A stretch of DNA of 36,983 nt from positions 1-36,983 of the forward strand of contig CALFSW010000055.1 of the NCBI GenBank assembly GCA_937916505.1. Direction: 5' to 3'. Shown in pieces: positions 24,363 through 36,115 of this stretch; position 1 is the first letter of the stretch, and each line of letters opens with the position of its first letter. The DNA comes from an uncultured Verrucomicrobiales bacterium (GTDB taxonomy: Bacteria; Verrucomicrobiota; Verrucomicrobiia; Verrucomicrobiales; Akkermansiaceae). The position numbers and the translations under genes were made by a program. The notes beneath the pieces were generated by a model, which saw only the letters and a program-made list of their open reading frames with translations, was not told the DNA's origin and did not search any database.

Positions 24363-25451
24363 TTAACGGTCGAAGTTAATGCACATCGCCTTGGGAACTT
24401 CGGCCCTTTTCCCGCTAAAGGTGAGCTTACCGGTTTTCCTGTCAATCCGGTGACTCGTCACTTCGTTTGAATTCTGCCCGGCTACCAGAAGCCAATCGCC
24501 CGAGGGAGAAAGATTGATATTACGTGGAATCCAGACAGCCGCCGGAGCCGTTTCGACATGCTTGAGACTGCCGTCACCTCCCACCGAGAAAACAGTCAGA
24601 GAATCGCGACCTTGATCCGTCAAATCGCGATTGGCGGTGTAAACGAATTTCCCGTCACTTGAGACTCGAATTTCCGAGCAGCTCATTTTCTCCATCTTCG
24701 CTCCTTCAGGAAAGACGCTCACCGTCTCCTTGGGGCTGAGCGTTCCGGAATCCTTGTGACGAGCCGAAGTAGTGACAGTGAGGCTCAGCTCATTGAGAAC
24801 ATAGGCATGCGATCCGTCCTTCCCAAATTTCATGTGCCGTGGCCCCGAACCGGGAATCGACTTGAATCCAAGGTTTCCATTCATCACTCCTTTTTCATCG
24901 AAGGAGTAGAACCTCACTTGATCGATTCCGAGGTCGGGCGCGTAGGCAAATTTATTATCCGGTCCGGCATAGATCGAGTGAGCGTGAGGCCCCTTTTGAC
25001 GTTGCTCGTTCACGCTTGATCCCTTGTGTTGGATCAAGGAAGCTACTTTTCCGATCTTCCCTCCATCCAACGGAAAAGAGACCACCTTGCCACCTCCGTA
25101 GTCCGCCCCAAAAAGCACCTTCTCCTTCGCATCGATACTGACATGACAGAGTCCGCGGCCTTCATAGCTTTGCACCGAAACCTCGGTCAGCTTACCGTCA
25201 TCAATTGAATAAGCAGCGACGGCACCAGTTCCCTCCGACCTATAGGTTGAGAAGATGAGATCCCCGTCCTGATTGACCTCCTGAAACCCCATTCCCTGTC
25301 CCTTCACCACGTGCTGCCGGTCGGTGAGGGCTCCCGTCTTCTCGTCCAACTGCAGAGTATAAATTCCATCCGCTCCGGTACCGACATAAACCGTGGTGGC
25401 TGCGGGGGCGATTCCGATCAGGGCAGAGGCGAAAAACAATATTTTCTTCAT
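24363..25451 (-). CDS. Secreted beta-propeller lactonase-like protein
   Basis: A 362-residue protein of the seven-bladed lactonase family (6-phosphogluconolactonase Pgl / carboxymuconate cyclase-like). The chosen start ATG 25451 gives a signal peptide (MKKILFFASALIGIAPA); ATG 25460 is an alternative three codons earlier. Propeller motifs include TVYVGTGADGIYTLQLDEKT, GPHAHSIYAGPDNKFAYAPDLGIDQV, GSGPRHMKFGKDGSHAYVLNEL, SCSEIRVSSDGKFVYTANR and PRNINLSPSGDWLLVAGQNS. Export makes a role in the cytoplasmic pentose phosphate pathway unlikely; many secreted homologues have no known substrate. It diverges from ppc across 90 bp. Confidence 0.85.
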   Translation of the reverse strand: MKKILFFASALIGIAPAATTVYVGTGADGIYTLQLDEKTGALTDRQHVVKGQGMGFQEVNQDGDLIFSTYRSEGTGAVAAYSIDDGKLTEVSVQSYEGRGLCHVSIDAKEKVLFGADYGGGKVVSFPLDGGKIGKVASLIQHKGSSVNEQRQKGPHAHSIYAGPDNKFAYAPDLGIDQVRFYSFDEKGVMNGNLGFKSIPGSGPRHMKFGKDGSHAYVLNELSLTVTTSARHKDSGTLSPKETVSVFPEGAKMEKMSCSEIRVSSDGKFVYTANRDLTDQGRDSLTVFSVGGDGSLKHVETAPAAVWIPRNINLSPSGDWLLVAGQNSNEVTSHRIDRKTGKLTFSGKRAEVPKAMCINFDR

Positions 25452-25541
25452 GAAGATCATTAGAGCAGAAGATGGATCTTTTGCCACTGAGAAAGACCCA
25501 TTCCTTGCGCACTCCGTCATTCCGATTCATTCTTCGGACGA

Positions 25542-28250
<2,709 letters not shown>

Positions 28251-30329
28251 TCACCGGGCCCGATTCACCTTGAATAAGGAATAGGTCCCATCGGCATTGA
28301 CCGTGCCAAGATAGCTCCCGTCCGGAGAGAACGAGATCTGAAGGCACCCGTGGTTTTGATCAACGGTCGAAAGAACACGAACCGCTGCTTCCTTTGGAAT
28401 CGTTTCACCGATGATCAAACGAGATGATCCCTCCGTCCCCAGGGCCCCGGCCCAGAATTCACCCAGTGGATCCGTGGCGACCAACGCCAAATCGTCTTCC
28501 AGCTCGTCAATCTTCTTGAGACCCTTTTGGGCCATCACGCCCCGGATGAAATTCGGAAGTCCCTGTATTCTTGTCCTGACCTCCGGATCTTCGGACTTGA
28601 TCTCCCTGAGCACAGGAACCACCTGCCTGCCATAGCCTGCCAGCTCCGCCAGCGCTTTCTCGCGAGCCTCAAAACTTTCATCGCCAAGCATTTTCACAAA
28701 GGCATGCACATCCTCGACCTTCATTTCCACCTTTCTCACAATTTTTGGGAGGATCCTTCCCCAAACATCTCTTTTGTTGATCGCCACAACCAGAGATCGC
28801 CCACCATCCAGGTAGGCCACTGAATTGGGACGCTCATCCTTGAGAAGGTAGAACGCTTGCTCCTCCCCATCCGAAACCGACCATAGTCGAACCGACTTGT
28901 CACGGGCCGTGGTCACAAGTTGCTGCCCATCCCGGGAAATCGCGAGACTCAACACATCATCGGTGTGCCCCTTGAATTCACGGATCTTTTTCCCGGATTC
29001 AATCGCCCAAAGTACAGCTTGTTTGTCATCCCCCCCGCTGAGCAAGCGGAGGCCATCAGGGAGAAAAGCCAAAGCGTTGACGCTGGCCTTGGTGGACATG
29101 GTCCTTACTACCACGAACTTCACGGTGTCCCGCACGGTGATCGTGCCACGGGAATCGGCGGTTGCGATAAACTTCCCGTCGCGGGAGAGCGCCATGGCAT
29201 TCACCTCCTTTGCCTCCTGGAATTTTTGATTGAGAGAAGGATTGATTCTGTCGCGGAATTCCCAGGTCGATCCATCCGCAAGGTAGATCCGCGATCCTTC
29301 GGGAGCGACCGCGATGTGGTCATAGCTTAAGTATTTCTTTGAGAACCCCAGTTCAGGTTCCACCCGCTCACCCGTCTCAACGGCATGAAGATGCAGCACG
29401 TAATCTCCTCCTGAGATCAAGCTCTTCCCATCATTGGTGAAAGCAATTGGCGTGTGTGAATTACGGGGTGTTTTGATTTTCCGAATGATCGCACCATCTT
29501 CCGAATTCAGAAGATAGAGATGACCGTCGTCCGAGGTTGAGGCCACCATGGATCCATCCGGAGACCAGCAGACAACTTCCCCCTCTTCCTTCAACTTGGT
29601 TTTCCATCGCTCCTTGAGCGTTTCGGAATCAAAGACCCGGACATAATCATCTCCACTCACCATCGCAAAGCGTGCCTTGTCAGGCGAAAGGGCGAGGGTG
29701 AAAATATCTTCAAAAGTCGGCTTGTTCTTCAAGGTCTTGAGACATTCTCCCGTTTCCAGGCTCCATTGCCTCACCGTGGTGTCGTCGGAACCGGTGATCA
29801 ACGTCTTGCCGTCATTCACGATAATGGCCGTGTAAATATCATCAGTGTGCCCCGCAAAGTTCCTGACCGAACGGCCCGTTTCAATCTCCCAAAGGGTCGC
29901 ATTGTTCCTGCTGTCCGTTCCGATGAAGTGTTTCCCATCCGGGTGAACGCTAATCCGATAGGCAGTTCCGGACTGTTGATAAGTTTTCAGAACCTTTCCG
30001 GTTGCCACCTCAAATCGGTATATTTTCCCCGACTCGCTTGCGCCCAGAAACTCCTTCCCTTCCTTGATGAAGCGGATCCCCCACATGTCGCCACAGCCGG
30101 GAGCCGAGAATTTTCGAACCAGCTGTCCGGACTGAATCACCCAAAGACGAACGCATTGATCACGCGAGGAACTTAAGACGTGAACCCCGTCGGGGTGACA
30201 AACCACCTCCGATAACGAACCGGCATGCTGAAATGACGCCAGATTCCCTGTTTCCACTTCCTCAAGAAACCCGCCCGATACCGGGAGGATCGAGAAAAGT
30301 AAAAGGAACAAGCCCGGGAATGTTCTCAT
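28251..30329 (-). CDS. Secreted WD40-repeat protein with HEAT-like segment
   Basis: A 692-residue protein that opens with a signal peptide (MRTFPGLFLLLFSILPVSGG), which decides the start at ATG 30329 over one at 30386. About ten WD40 repeats follow, for example GHTDDIYTAIIVNDGKTLIT, SVNALAFLPDGLRLLSGGDD and GHTDDVLSLAISRDGQQLVT, probably forming two propellers. Near residues 560-625 lies a helical segment (VHAFVKMLGDESFEAREKAL, then VRTRIQGLPNF) like the HEAT-type insert seen in many Planctomycetota WD40 proteins. A last blade-like piece (ISFSPDGSYLGTVNADGTYS) ends the chain. It has no catalytic motif, so it is probably a periplasmic or surface scaffold. It diverges from the sorbosone dehydrogenase gene by about 105 bp. 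Confidence 0.88.
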   Translation of the reverse strand: MRTFPGLFLLLFSILPVSGGFLEEVETGNLASFQHAGSLSEVVCHPDGVHVLSSSRDQCVRLWVIQSGQLVRKFSAPGCGDMWGIRFIKEGKEFLGASESGKIYRFEVATGKVLKTYQQSGTAYRISVHPDGKHFIGTDSRNNATLWEIETGRSVRNFAGHTDDIYTAIIVNDGKTLITGSDDTTVRQWSLETGECLKTLKNKPTFEDIFTLALSPDKARFAMVSGDDYVRVFDSETLKERWKTKLKEEGEVVCWSPDGSMVASTSDDGHLYLLNSEDGAIIRKIKTPRNSHTPIAFTNDGKSLISGGDYVLHLHAVETGERVEPELGFSKKYLSYDHIAVAPEGSRIYLADGSTWEFRDRINPSLNQKFQEAKEVNAMALSRDGKFIATADSRGTITVRDTVKFVVVRTMSTKASVNALAFLPDGLRLLSGGDDKQAVLWAIESGKKIREFKGHTDDVLSLAISRDGQQLVTTARDKSVRLWSVSDGEEQAFYLLKDERPNSVAYLDGGRSLVVAINKRDVWGRILPKIVRKVEMKVEDVHAFVKMLGDESFEAREKALAELAGYGRQVVPVLREIKSEDPEVRTRIQGLPNFIRGVMAQKGLKKIDELEDDLALVATDPLGEFWAGALGTEGSSRLIIGETIPKEAAVRVLSTVDQNHGCLQISFSPDGSYLGTVNADGTYSLFKVNRAR

Positions 30330-30434
30330 GCCTCCAAGGCTATTGGGATTAACGTTCGGAACCAGATTTCTTTCCCCTTTCCTCAAGGCGCCCGGAAGCT
30401 TGCCCTCTTTGCAATCTCACGGCACCCTCATCTC

Positions 30435-32081
30435 ATGAAAAGGCTGTTAAGTTTCATTTCCCTGATTCCTCTCTTCGCTTGTGCCGGGACCCATCTACCC
30501 GCTGACGAGTATTTCCGCGTCGACACTGTCGCTGAAGGCTTTGTCGACGCCATGGAGATTGCCGTCACTCCAAAAGGAGACGTCTTCGTCATCGAACGCA
30601 CCGGTGCGGTCAAAATCGTCAACCCTTCGACAAATGAAACGAAACTCATCCAAATCCTTCCCGTAGAACTCCGTAAAGGCGAATTTGCGCGGGAATGCGG
30701 GCTTCTGGGAATCGCCCTCGATCCCAACTTCGGCGGAAACCAATGGCTCTACCTCTATTACTCCGTCAAAGGAGAGCCTGTTCACCGTCTCTCACGATTC
30801 ACTTTCGATGGTAAGAAGCTCCATGGCGAAGAGACTCTTCTGGAGGTTCCTCACGACCGCGAAAACGCAACCTGCCACGAAGGTGGCTCCCTCGCCTTTG
30901 GACCTGACGGCTGCCTCTTCCTATCGACCGGAGACAATACCTGCCCCTTTAAATCCAGTGGCTCGGCACCGATCGACGAAGGACCGGATCGCAAATGGTT
31001 CGACGCCCAAAGATCCGCCGCAAACACCAACGACCTCCGTGGAAAAATCCTCCGCATCAAACCCAATTCCAAGGGAGGCTACACCATCCCGAAAGGCAAC
31101 CTCTTTCCAAAAGGCACAGCCAAAACCCGGCCCGAAATCTACGTGATGGGATGTCGAAACCCCTACCGAATTTCCGTCGACCAGAAAAACAACTATCTCT
31201 ACTGGGGCAAAGTCGGACCCGATGCCGGGAATGACTCCGACCGGGGGCCCCGTGGCTACGATGAAATCAATCAAGCCCGCAAAGCCGGTAATTTCGGATG
31301 GCCTTACTTCAGCGGCGACAATCAACCTTATTCCGACTACGATTTTGTCACCGGGAAGGTTGGCCCAAAGTTCGACCCGGCCAAACCAATCAATCGCTCG
31401 CCCAACAACACCGGGCTCACCGAGCTGCCATCCGCCCAACCCGCTTTTTGGCACTACCCGCGCGCCTCGGCCTGTGCCGGTCCCGTTTTTTACGCCGACC
31501 AATTTCCAACCGGGGGAACCGGACTCCCCAAGGCTCTCGACGGCTGCCTCATCGCCTATGATTGGACCACCACCCGGATCAGCGCCATCAAACTCGATGC
31601 CAGGGGCAACATTGAATGGAACGAGCCATGGCTTGGAAAATACCGCTTTGTTCATCCCGGGGACATGGCCCTCGGACCAAAAGGAGAGCTTTTCATCCTC
31701 GAATACGGCTCGGCCTGGTATGACGGCAAGGATGGCAAACTCAAGCGCGTCACCTACTCCGAAACACCTCAAGCCATTCAAGTCTCCGCATCCGACCCGC
31801 GGATGAAGGGACTCCCCGCCGATCATCCCGGCACCAAGCTCATCACCGGCACCACCTGTCTGGCCTGCCACAGCACGACTCAAAAATCCATTGGCCCCAC
31901 CTACCGCGACGTCGCCAAAAAATATGCCAGGGATCCCAAAGCGATCGAGACGCTTGCTGAAAAAATCATCAAGGGCGGCGTTGGTGTTTGGGGACAACAG
32001 CCCATGCCTCCCCACCCGCAGCATAATATCGAAGAAACCCAGCAGATGATTGAAGCCATTCTGAAAGTTCCCGCCAAGTGA
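30435..32081 (+). CDS. PQQ-type sugar dehydrogenase fused to cytochrome c
   Basis: A 548-residue exported protein. Residues 16-450 form a glucose/sorbosone dehydrogenase-type propeller (DVFVIERTGAVKIV, ECGLLGIALDPNF, GGSLAFGPDGCLFLSTGDN, MGCRNPYRISVD, HPGDMALGPKGELFILEYGS). Residues 465-548 form a class I cytochrome c with CLACH (Cys475, Cys478, His479) and the axial methionine in QPMPPHP (Met524). A cysteine at 16 (LFAC) may be lipidated, though phenylalanine at -2 is uncommon. The fusion suggests substrate oxidation with electrons passed through the built-in heme to the respiratory chain. The sugar or alcohol is unknown, and PQQ use is inferred from the family. The next gene overlaps its stop by 4 bases. 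Confidence 0.92.
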   Translation: MKRLLSFISLIPLFACAGTHLPADEYFRVDTVAEGFVDAMEIAVTPKGDVFVIERTGAVKIVNPSTNETKLIQILPVELRKGEFARECGLLGIALDPNFGGNQWLYLYYSVKGEPVHRLSRFTFDGKKLHGEETLLEVPHDRENATCHEGGSLAFGPDGCLFLSTGDNTCPFKSSGSAPIDEGPDRKWFDAQRSAANTNDLRGKILRIKPNSKGGYTIPKGNLFPKGTAKTRPEIYVMGCRNPYRISVDQKNNYLYWGKVGPDAGNDSDRGPRGYDEINQARKAGNFGWPYFSGDNQPYSDYDFVTGKVGPKFDPAKPINRSPNNTGLTELPSAQPAFWHYPRASACAGPVFYADQFPTGGTGLPKALDGCLIAYDWTTTRISAIKLDARGNIEWNEPWLGKYRFVHPGDMALGPKGELFILEYGSAWYDGKDGKLKRVTYSETPQAIQVSASDPRMKGLPADHPGTKLITGTTCLACHSTTQKSIGPTYRDVAKKYARDPKAIETLAEKIIKGGVGVWGQQPMPPHPQHNIEETQQMIEAILKVPAK

Positions 32082-32704
32082 CCATCATCTACCAGGACGA
32101 GGATCTTGTTGTCGTCGACAAACCGAGCGGATTTCTTTCCGTTCCCGGACGAGGGCCTGAAAAGATCGACTCAGTCTCTCATCGAATCCGCACCACCATT
32201 TCGGGATGCATCGAGCAGCCCTCTGTCCATCGCCTCGATATGGACACCTCGGGCCTTCTCGTCCTTGCCCTGACCAAGGAAGCCCATCGCAACCTATCCC
32301 TCCAGTTTCAGGAACGTAAAACCGATAAGCGCTACTTCGCTCTCCTCGATGGGGAACTGTCCGGCGAAGAAGGAACCATCACCCTGCCCTTTCGACTCGA
32401 TGTCGAAAACCGGCCCTACCAAATCTACGACGAAGTTCACGGCAAAATGGGAACCACCCACTGGGAAAAGATCGGAATCGAAAACGGGCTCACCCGTATC
32501 TTTTTTCATCCGGTCACCGGCCGCACCCACCAACTGCGAATCCACGCGGCCCACGAAAAAGGTCTCGGCATCCCCATCGTTGATGACCCCCTTTATGGAA
32601 ACGGCTGCGATCCCGGAAAAATGAAACTCCACGCCGCCGAGCTCTCCTTCGATCATCCCGTCTCGAGGGAACGTCTCACCTTCAATTCTCCCACCCCGTT
32701 CTGA
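32078..32704 (+). CDS. RluA-family pseudouridine synthase
   Basis: A 208-residue RNA pseudouridine synthase of the RluA group, without an S4 domain. The catalytic motif HRLDMDTSGLLVLA contains Asp54, with a typical start (YQDEDLVVVDKPSGFLSVPG) and RTHQLRIH near residue 150. It begins at GTG 32078, overlapping the TGA of the dehydrogenase gene, so translation may be coupled although the functions are unrelated. The specific rRNA or tRNA target (23S U746 and tRNA U32 for E. coli RluA) cannot be assigned from this sequence. Confidence 0.92.
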   Translation: MTIIYQDEDLVVVDKPSGFLSVPGRGPEKIDSVSHRIRTTISGCIEQPSVHRLDMDTSGLLVLALTKEAHRNLSLQFQERKTDKRYFALLDGELSGEEGTITLPFRLDVENRPYQIYDEVHGKMGTTHWEKIGIENGLTRIFFHPVTGRTHQLRIHAAHEKGLGIPIVDDPLYGNGCDPGKMKLHAAELSFDHPVSRERLTFNSPTPF

Positions 32705-32709
32705 AACCC

Positions 32710-33120
32710 ATGTCTTTCGCCCTCAACCCCCGCCTCGAAAAAGGAACCCACTTTATCGGAAAATCAGGCATCTGCCGGATTCTCCTCAAGAACAACGCCG
32801 CCTTCCCCTGGATCCTCATTGTTCCGGAGGTCGAAGAGGGAATTGAAGATCTCCATCAACTCCCTGCTGATAAATTTGCCGAAGTCGTATTCCTCATTCG
32901 TCAGGTCTCCGGCTTCATGAGTGATTACTTCAAACCGGAAAAACTCAACGTCGCCTGCATTGGCAATATCGTTCGTCAAATGCACATCCACCTCGTCGCA
33001 AGATCGGCCGCCGACCCGGCCTGGCCGGGCACTGTCTGGGCTTCCGATGCCAAGGCGGGCTACGAAGCTGAAAAAGTCATTGAAATCTGCGTGGCAGCCC
33101 GGCTCGCTCTCGGAATCTGA
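32710..33120 (+). CDS. HIT-domain protein
   Basis: A 136-residue HIT-superfamily nucleotide hydrolase or transferase. The motif reads NIVRQMHIHLVARS: His92 and His94 fill the second and third histidine positions and Gln90 the first, a variation common in bacterial members. WILIVPEVEEGIEDLHQL is also typical. The gene starts 5 bases after the RluA-like stop and is last in this operon. It converges on trkA with a 34-bp gap. The substrate is unknown; dinucleoside polyphosphates or nucleoside phosphoramidates are family possibilities. Confidence 0.88.
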   Translation: MSFALNPRLEKGTHFIGKSGICRILLKNNAAFPWILIVPEVEEGIEDLHQLPADKFAEVVFLIRQVSGFMSDYFKPEKLNVACIGNIVRQMHIHLVARSAADPAWPGTVWASDAKAGYEAEKVIEICVAARLALGI

Positions 33121-33154
33121 AGGTAAAGATTGCAGGTCGATCGAAGCAAACCGG

Positions 33155-34501
33155 TCAATGGACCAACTTCAGGAACTTTTTTTCGGCCTTGTTCGCGACC
33201 ATGGCGAAGACCTGGTCACCAGCTGAGAGCACGTCGTCAGGACCAGGAACAATTGCCAGAAGCCCCTTCAAAAGACCGACCAGGACGCAGCCTTCCGGCC
33301 ACACGAGTTCACCCACAGTCTTACCATTAGCCTTCGACCCCTTCGAAATATGCGTCTGAAGAACCATTCCGTCTCCCAGCTTCCTTACGACGTGAAACTT
33401 ATCCGTGGTGACATAGCGGGAAATCTCCTTGCGTGATGCCTCCCTTGGACTCACCGCAGCCACCACCCCGAAGTGCCGACCGGAGGCACTGATCGCCTTG
33501 GCGTAGTCTGCCCGATGAATCAACGTCAGGCAGTTCTGGGCCCCCAGGCTGTGAGCCTGCAGACAGGTCATGACGTTGTCCTCGTCGCTACTGCTTGTTG
33601 CGACGAAAAAATCAGCTTCCCCCACTTGCTCTTCCTCAAGTTCTGCCAACGAGGTCGCGTCGGCACAAATCACGGTCGTATTTGAAAGGCGATCGGTGAG
33701 TTCCTGGGCCAGATCTTTATCCTTCTCAAAAATCCGAACCCGGCAGTTCCAGCTCTCCAACATTTGCGCCAGCGAAAAACCGTACTCTCCTCCTCCAAAA
33801 ATAACGACCCGTGGCCCCTCTTTCACATTCACCTCCTTTTGAAGCCTCTCCACCAAAGTCCGCAGCTTCCGGGGTGCCCCAAAAACAGTCACAATGTCTC
33901 CACCCTCCAACACCGTATCGGCATTCGCAACCTCATGCTCACCATCCCGGCTCACCAACGCCACCCGCGTGTTCAGGGGAAATTTCAGCGATTTCAGAGA
34001 ATGCCCGATCACATCACTTTTCACACTCACTCTCACTTGCTGCAGCTCTATGCGTCCCCGCGCAATCTCCTCCACCACAAGGGAATCCGGGTTGCGGATG
34101 AACTTCGCCAACTCGATCGCCGCCAGCCTCTCCGAGCTGAAAATATGATCGATCCCAAAATGCCCGCGAAAATCAAACAACCATTCCTCTCGTTGCAAGC
34201 CCGGATGCACCCGGCTAATCACCCACTCCACCCCCATTGATTTGACCATCGAAGCGCACATTAGATTGACCGAATTATCACTTGTGAGCGACAGAAACAG
34301 CTCGCACTCTCCGATGTTGGCCTCCGCGAGGGTATTCACACTCGAGCCATCGCCAACCACGACCTTCCCCTCAATCTCGTTCTGAAGTTCTGCCGCGGCC
34401 TTCGCATCACTTTCGATCACGGAAACCGAATGTTCCTGTCGCGAAAGCTCGATCGCAAGATGTCGGCCAATCTCTCCGGCCCCAACAATGATAATATTCA
34501 T
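33155..34501 (-). CDS. trkA: Potassium uptake regulatory protein TrkA
   Basis: A 448-residue cytoplasmic NAD(H)-binding regulator that gates a TrkH/TrkG potassium channel. It is a tandem duplication of RCK units: Rossmann motifs MNIIIVGAGEIGRHLA at the N-terminus and VVIFGGGEYGFSLA near residue 232, each followed by a TrkA-C domain (for example GHSLKSLKFPLNTRVALVSR and GKTVGELVWPEGCVLVGLL). This length and architecture match E. coli TrkA (458 residues). No trkH is in the window, so the channel must lie elsewhere. It is preceded by phoH, 7 bp away on the same strand. Confidence 0.94.
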   Translation of the reverse strand: MNIIIVGAGEIGRHLAIELSRQEHSVSVIESDAKAAAELQNEIEGKVVVGDGSSVNTLAEANIGECELFLSLTSDNSVNLMCASMVKSMGVEWVISRVHPGLQREEWLFDFRGHFGIDHIFSSERLAAIELAKFIRNPDSLVVEEIARGRIELQQVRVSVKSDVIGHSLKSLKFPLNTRVALVSRDGEHEVANADTVLEGGDIVTVFGAPRKLRTLVERLQKEVNVKEGPRVVIFGGGEYGFSLAQMLESWNCRVRIFEKDKDLAQELTDRLSNTTVICADATSLAELEEEQVGEADFFVATSSSDEDNVMTCLQAHSLGAQNCLTLIHRADYAKAISASGRHFGVVAAVSPREASRKEISRYVTTDKFHVVRKLGDGMVLQTHISKGSKANGKTVGELVWPEGCVLVGLLKGLLAIVPGPDDVLSAGDQVFAMVANKAEKKFLKLVH

Positions 34502-34508
34502 GAGTCAG

Positions 34509-35468
34509 TTATTCAGAACGAAATCCCTCATACGCTGAAATGATTCTTCCCACGACAGGATGACGCACCACATCGCTGGTGTCGAAGTGATTAAACGCAA
34601 CCCCTTCAACTCCTTGAAGAGCCTTCTCCGCTTCGAGAAGCCCTGAAATCCCCTGCTCTTTCAGATCAATCTGGGATGAATCTCCCGTAATCACACATCG
34701 TGAGCCCTCTCCCAATCTCGTCAACGCCATAAACATCTGTTCGCGCGTCGTATTCTGGGCCTCATCCAAAATTACAAAAGCCCGGGAGAGCGTCCGTCCA
34801 CGCATGTAAGCGAGTGGGGCAATTTCGATCGTGCCATCTTCCAGCCGTTTTGCGCCCTCATCAAACCCCAGCATATCATCGATGGCATCATAAAGCGGCC
34901 TGAGATAAGGAGCGACCTTGTCCCGCATATCTCCTGGCAAAAAACCCAGGGCTTCTCCCGCCTCCACCGCAGGACGGGTCAAAATCACTCTGCTGATCTC
35001 CTTTTTCCGAAGAAGATCCAAAGCCATAGCCACCGCCAGATACGTCTTTCCAGTTCCCGCCGGTCCCAATCCAAAAACCACATCATTTTCCGCCATTGCC
35101 GTCAGATATTCCAACTGGTGGGGAGTCCGTGCCACCACCGACTTACGGCCTCTGGCACCCACCAACTGAATCTTCGACAAGGCCGATACCCCTGACCCGC
35201 CTTGGTTTGCCAGATCAACGGACGTCCGAAAATCCCGGGTTGTCAGCTCCCCGCCATTCCGGCGAGCCTCTTCCAGATCGGAAAACACATCCTGAACCAG
35301 TCCACACCCTTCCTCGGAACCACGGGCCACCAACCATCCGTCGCGGGTCACAATCCGAACCTGTGCTGATTCCTCAAGGTATCGCAACTCCTTCTCATCA
35401 TGACCAAAGAGAGATTGCAAAAACCGGGCACTCTCGTATTCGAGCTTGATCTGGTGTTCATCCGCCAC
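34509..35468 (-). CDS. phoH: PhoH-family ATPase
   Basis: A 319-residue PhoH-like P-loop protein, thought to act in RNA metabolism (often beside ybeY). Walker A is GLGPAGTGKTYLA (133-145) and Walker B VILDEAQNTT (about 230-239), followed by VITGDSSQIDL. The N-terminal region (1-110) has a KH-like character as in PhoH/YbeZ proteins. The start is GTG 35468 because no ATG is in frame upstream. It probably forms an operon with trkA. No ybeY, ybeX or HD-domain gene neighbours it, contrary to the usual arrangement, so its partner lies elsewhere. Confidence 0.92.
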   Translation of the reverse strand: MADEHQIKLEYESARFLQSLFGHDEKELRYLEESAQVRIVTRDGWLVARGSEEGCGLVQDVFSDLEEARRNGGELTTRDFRTSVDLANQGGSGVSALSKIQLVGARGRKSVVARTPHQLEYLTAMAENDVVFGLGPAGTGKTYLAVAMALDLLRKKEISRVILTRPAVEAGEALGFLPGDMRDKVAPYLRPLYDAIDDMLGFDEGAKRLEDGTIEIAPLAYMRGRTLSRAFVILDEAQNTTREQMFMALTRLGEGSRCVITGDSSQIDLKEQGISGLLEAEKALQGVEGVAFNHFDTSDVVRHPVVGRIISAYEGFRSE

Positions 35469-35524
35469 GCGCGAGGAAGTAACGCGGGGATGGTGCCATG
35501 GCGAGGGGAAATATCACCGGGGTA

Positions 35525-36115
35525 TCAGACGATCAAATTCACGGCAAGGCAGGTCAGCGCAATCGCGAAGAGAACATCGAGTGTCCGGCCCGCCTTTTGA
35601 TAGGCTTGCCTCACCCGTTTCCTTTGCAGGAGCCATACCCAGAGACACCAAAAAACAAGTCCTTCACCCACGATCAAAAGCCACAAGGCCAGGGGCCACC
35701 ACTCCGGATGTTCTCCAGACAAAAAAGGAGCCACTACACTTGCGAAGAAAACCAGCACCTTGGGGTTCAAGAGATTACAAAAAAGCCCCCGTAAGTAGGG
35801 ACTCCGTTTGGAGGGGGCCACCTCGCCGTCTCCGTTTGTCTTGGTCAAAAGGCCAAAGGCCAGCCAAAGAAGATAAGCCGCCGCGATCCAATACAAAATC
35901 GTTGCCAGGGGGCCTCCTTTCGCAACCAAAACCGCCATCCCTCCAATCGCAAAAGTGGCATGAAACGCCAGCCCCGTCACAATTCCAGTCACCATGAGCC
36001 AGCCCGCCTTCAATCCCTCGGCCAGCGAAGTCCGCGTGAGCAACAACATGTCAGGCCCCGGACTAAATTGACCGATCACCATCACCAGGGAAAAGGCAAG
36101 GAGCTCGCCCGTCAT
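35525..36115 (-). CDS. LysE/RhtB-family amino acid exporter
   Basis: A 196-residue inner-membrane protein with about six transmembrane segments and the LysE signature QFSPGPDMLLLTRTSLAEGL (15-34) and GLFCNLLNPKVLVFF (about 109-123). Family members export amino acids such as lysine, homoserine or threonine, or related metabolites; the substrate is not evident. The ATG start at 36115 overlaps the stop of the HAD gene by 4 bases, so the two are coupled, which might mean export of a dephosphorylated product. That link is speculative. The gene ends 56 bp before the phoH start on the same strand, so read-through into phoH-trkA is possible. Confidence 0.92.
   Translation of the reverse strand: MTGELLAFSLVMVIGQFSPGPDMLLLTRTSLAEGLKAGWLMVTGIVTGLAFHATFAIGGMAVLVAKGGPLATILYWIAAAYLLWLAFGLLTKTNGDGEVAPSKRSPYLRGLFCNLLNPKVLVFFASVVAPFLSGEHPEWWPLALWLLIVGEGLVFWCLWVWLLQRKRVRQAYQKAGRTLDVLFAIALTCLAVNLIV

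Noticed and set aside
30921-32024. A 367-codon open frame opposite the sorbosone dehydrogenase gene
   Set aside because: Antisense shadow of a well-supported gene, with low-complexity Gly/Val content and no start context.
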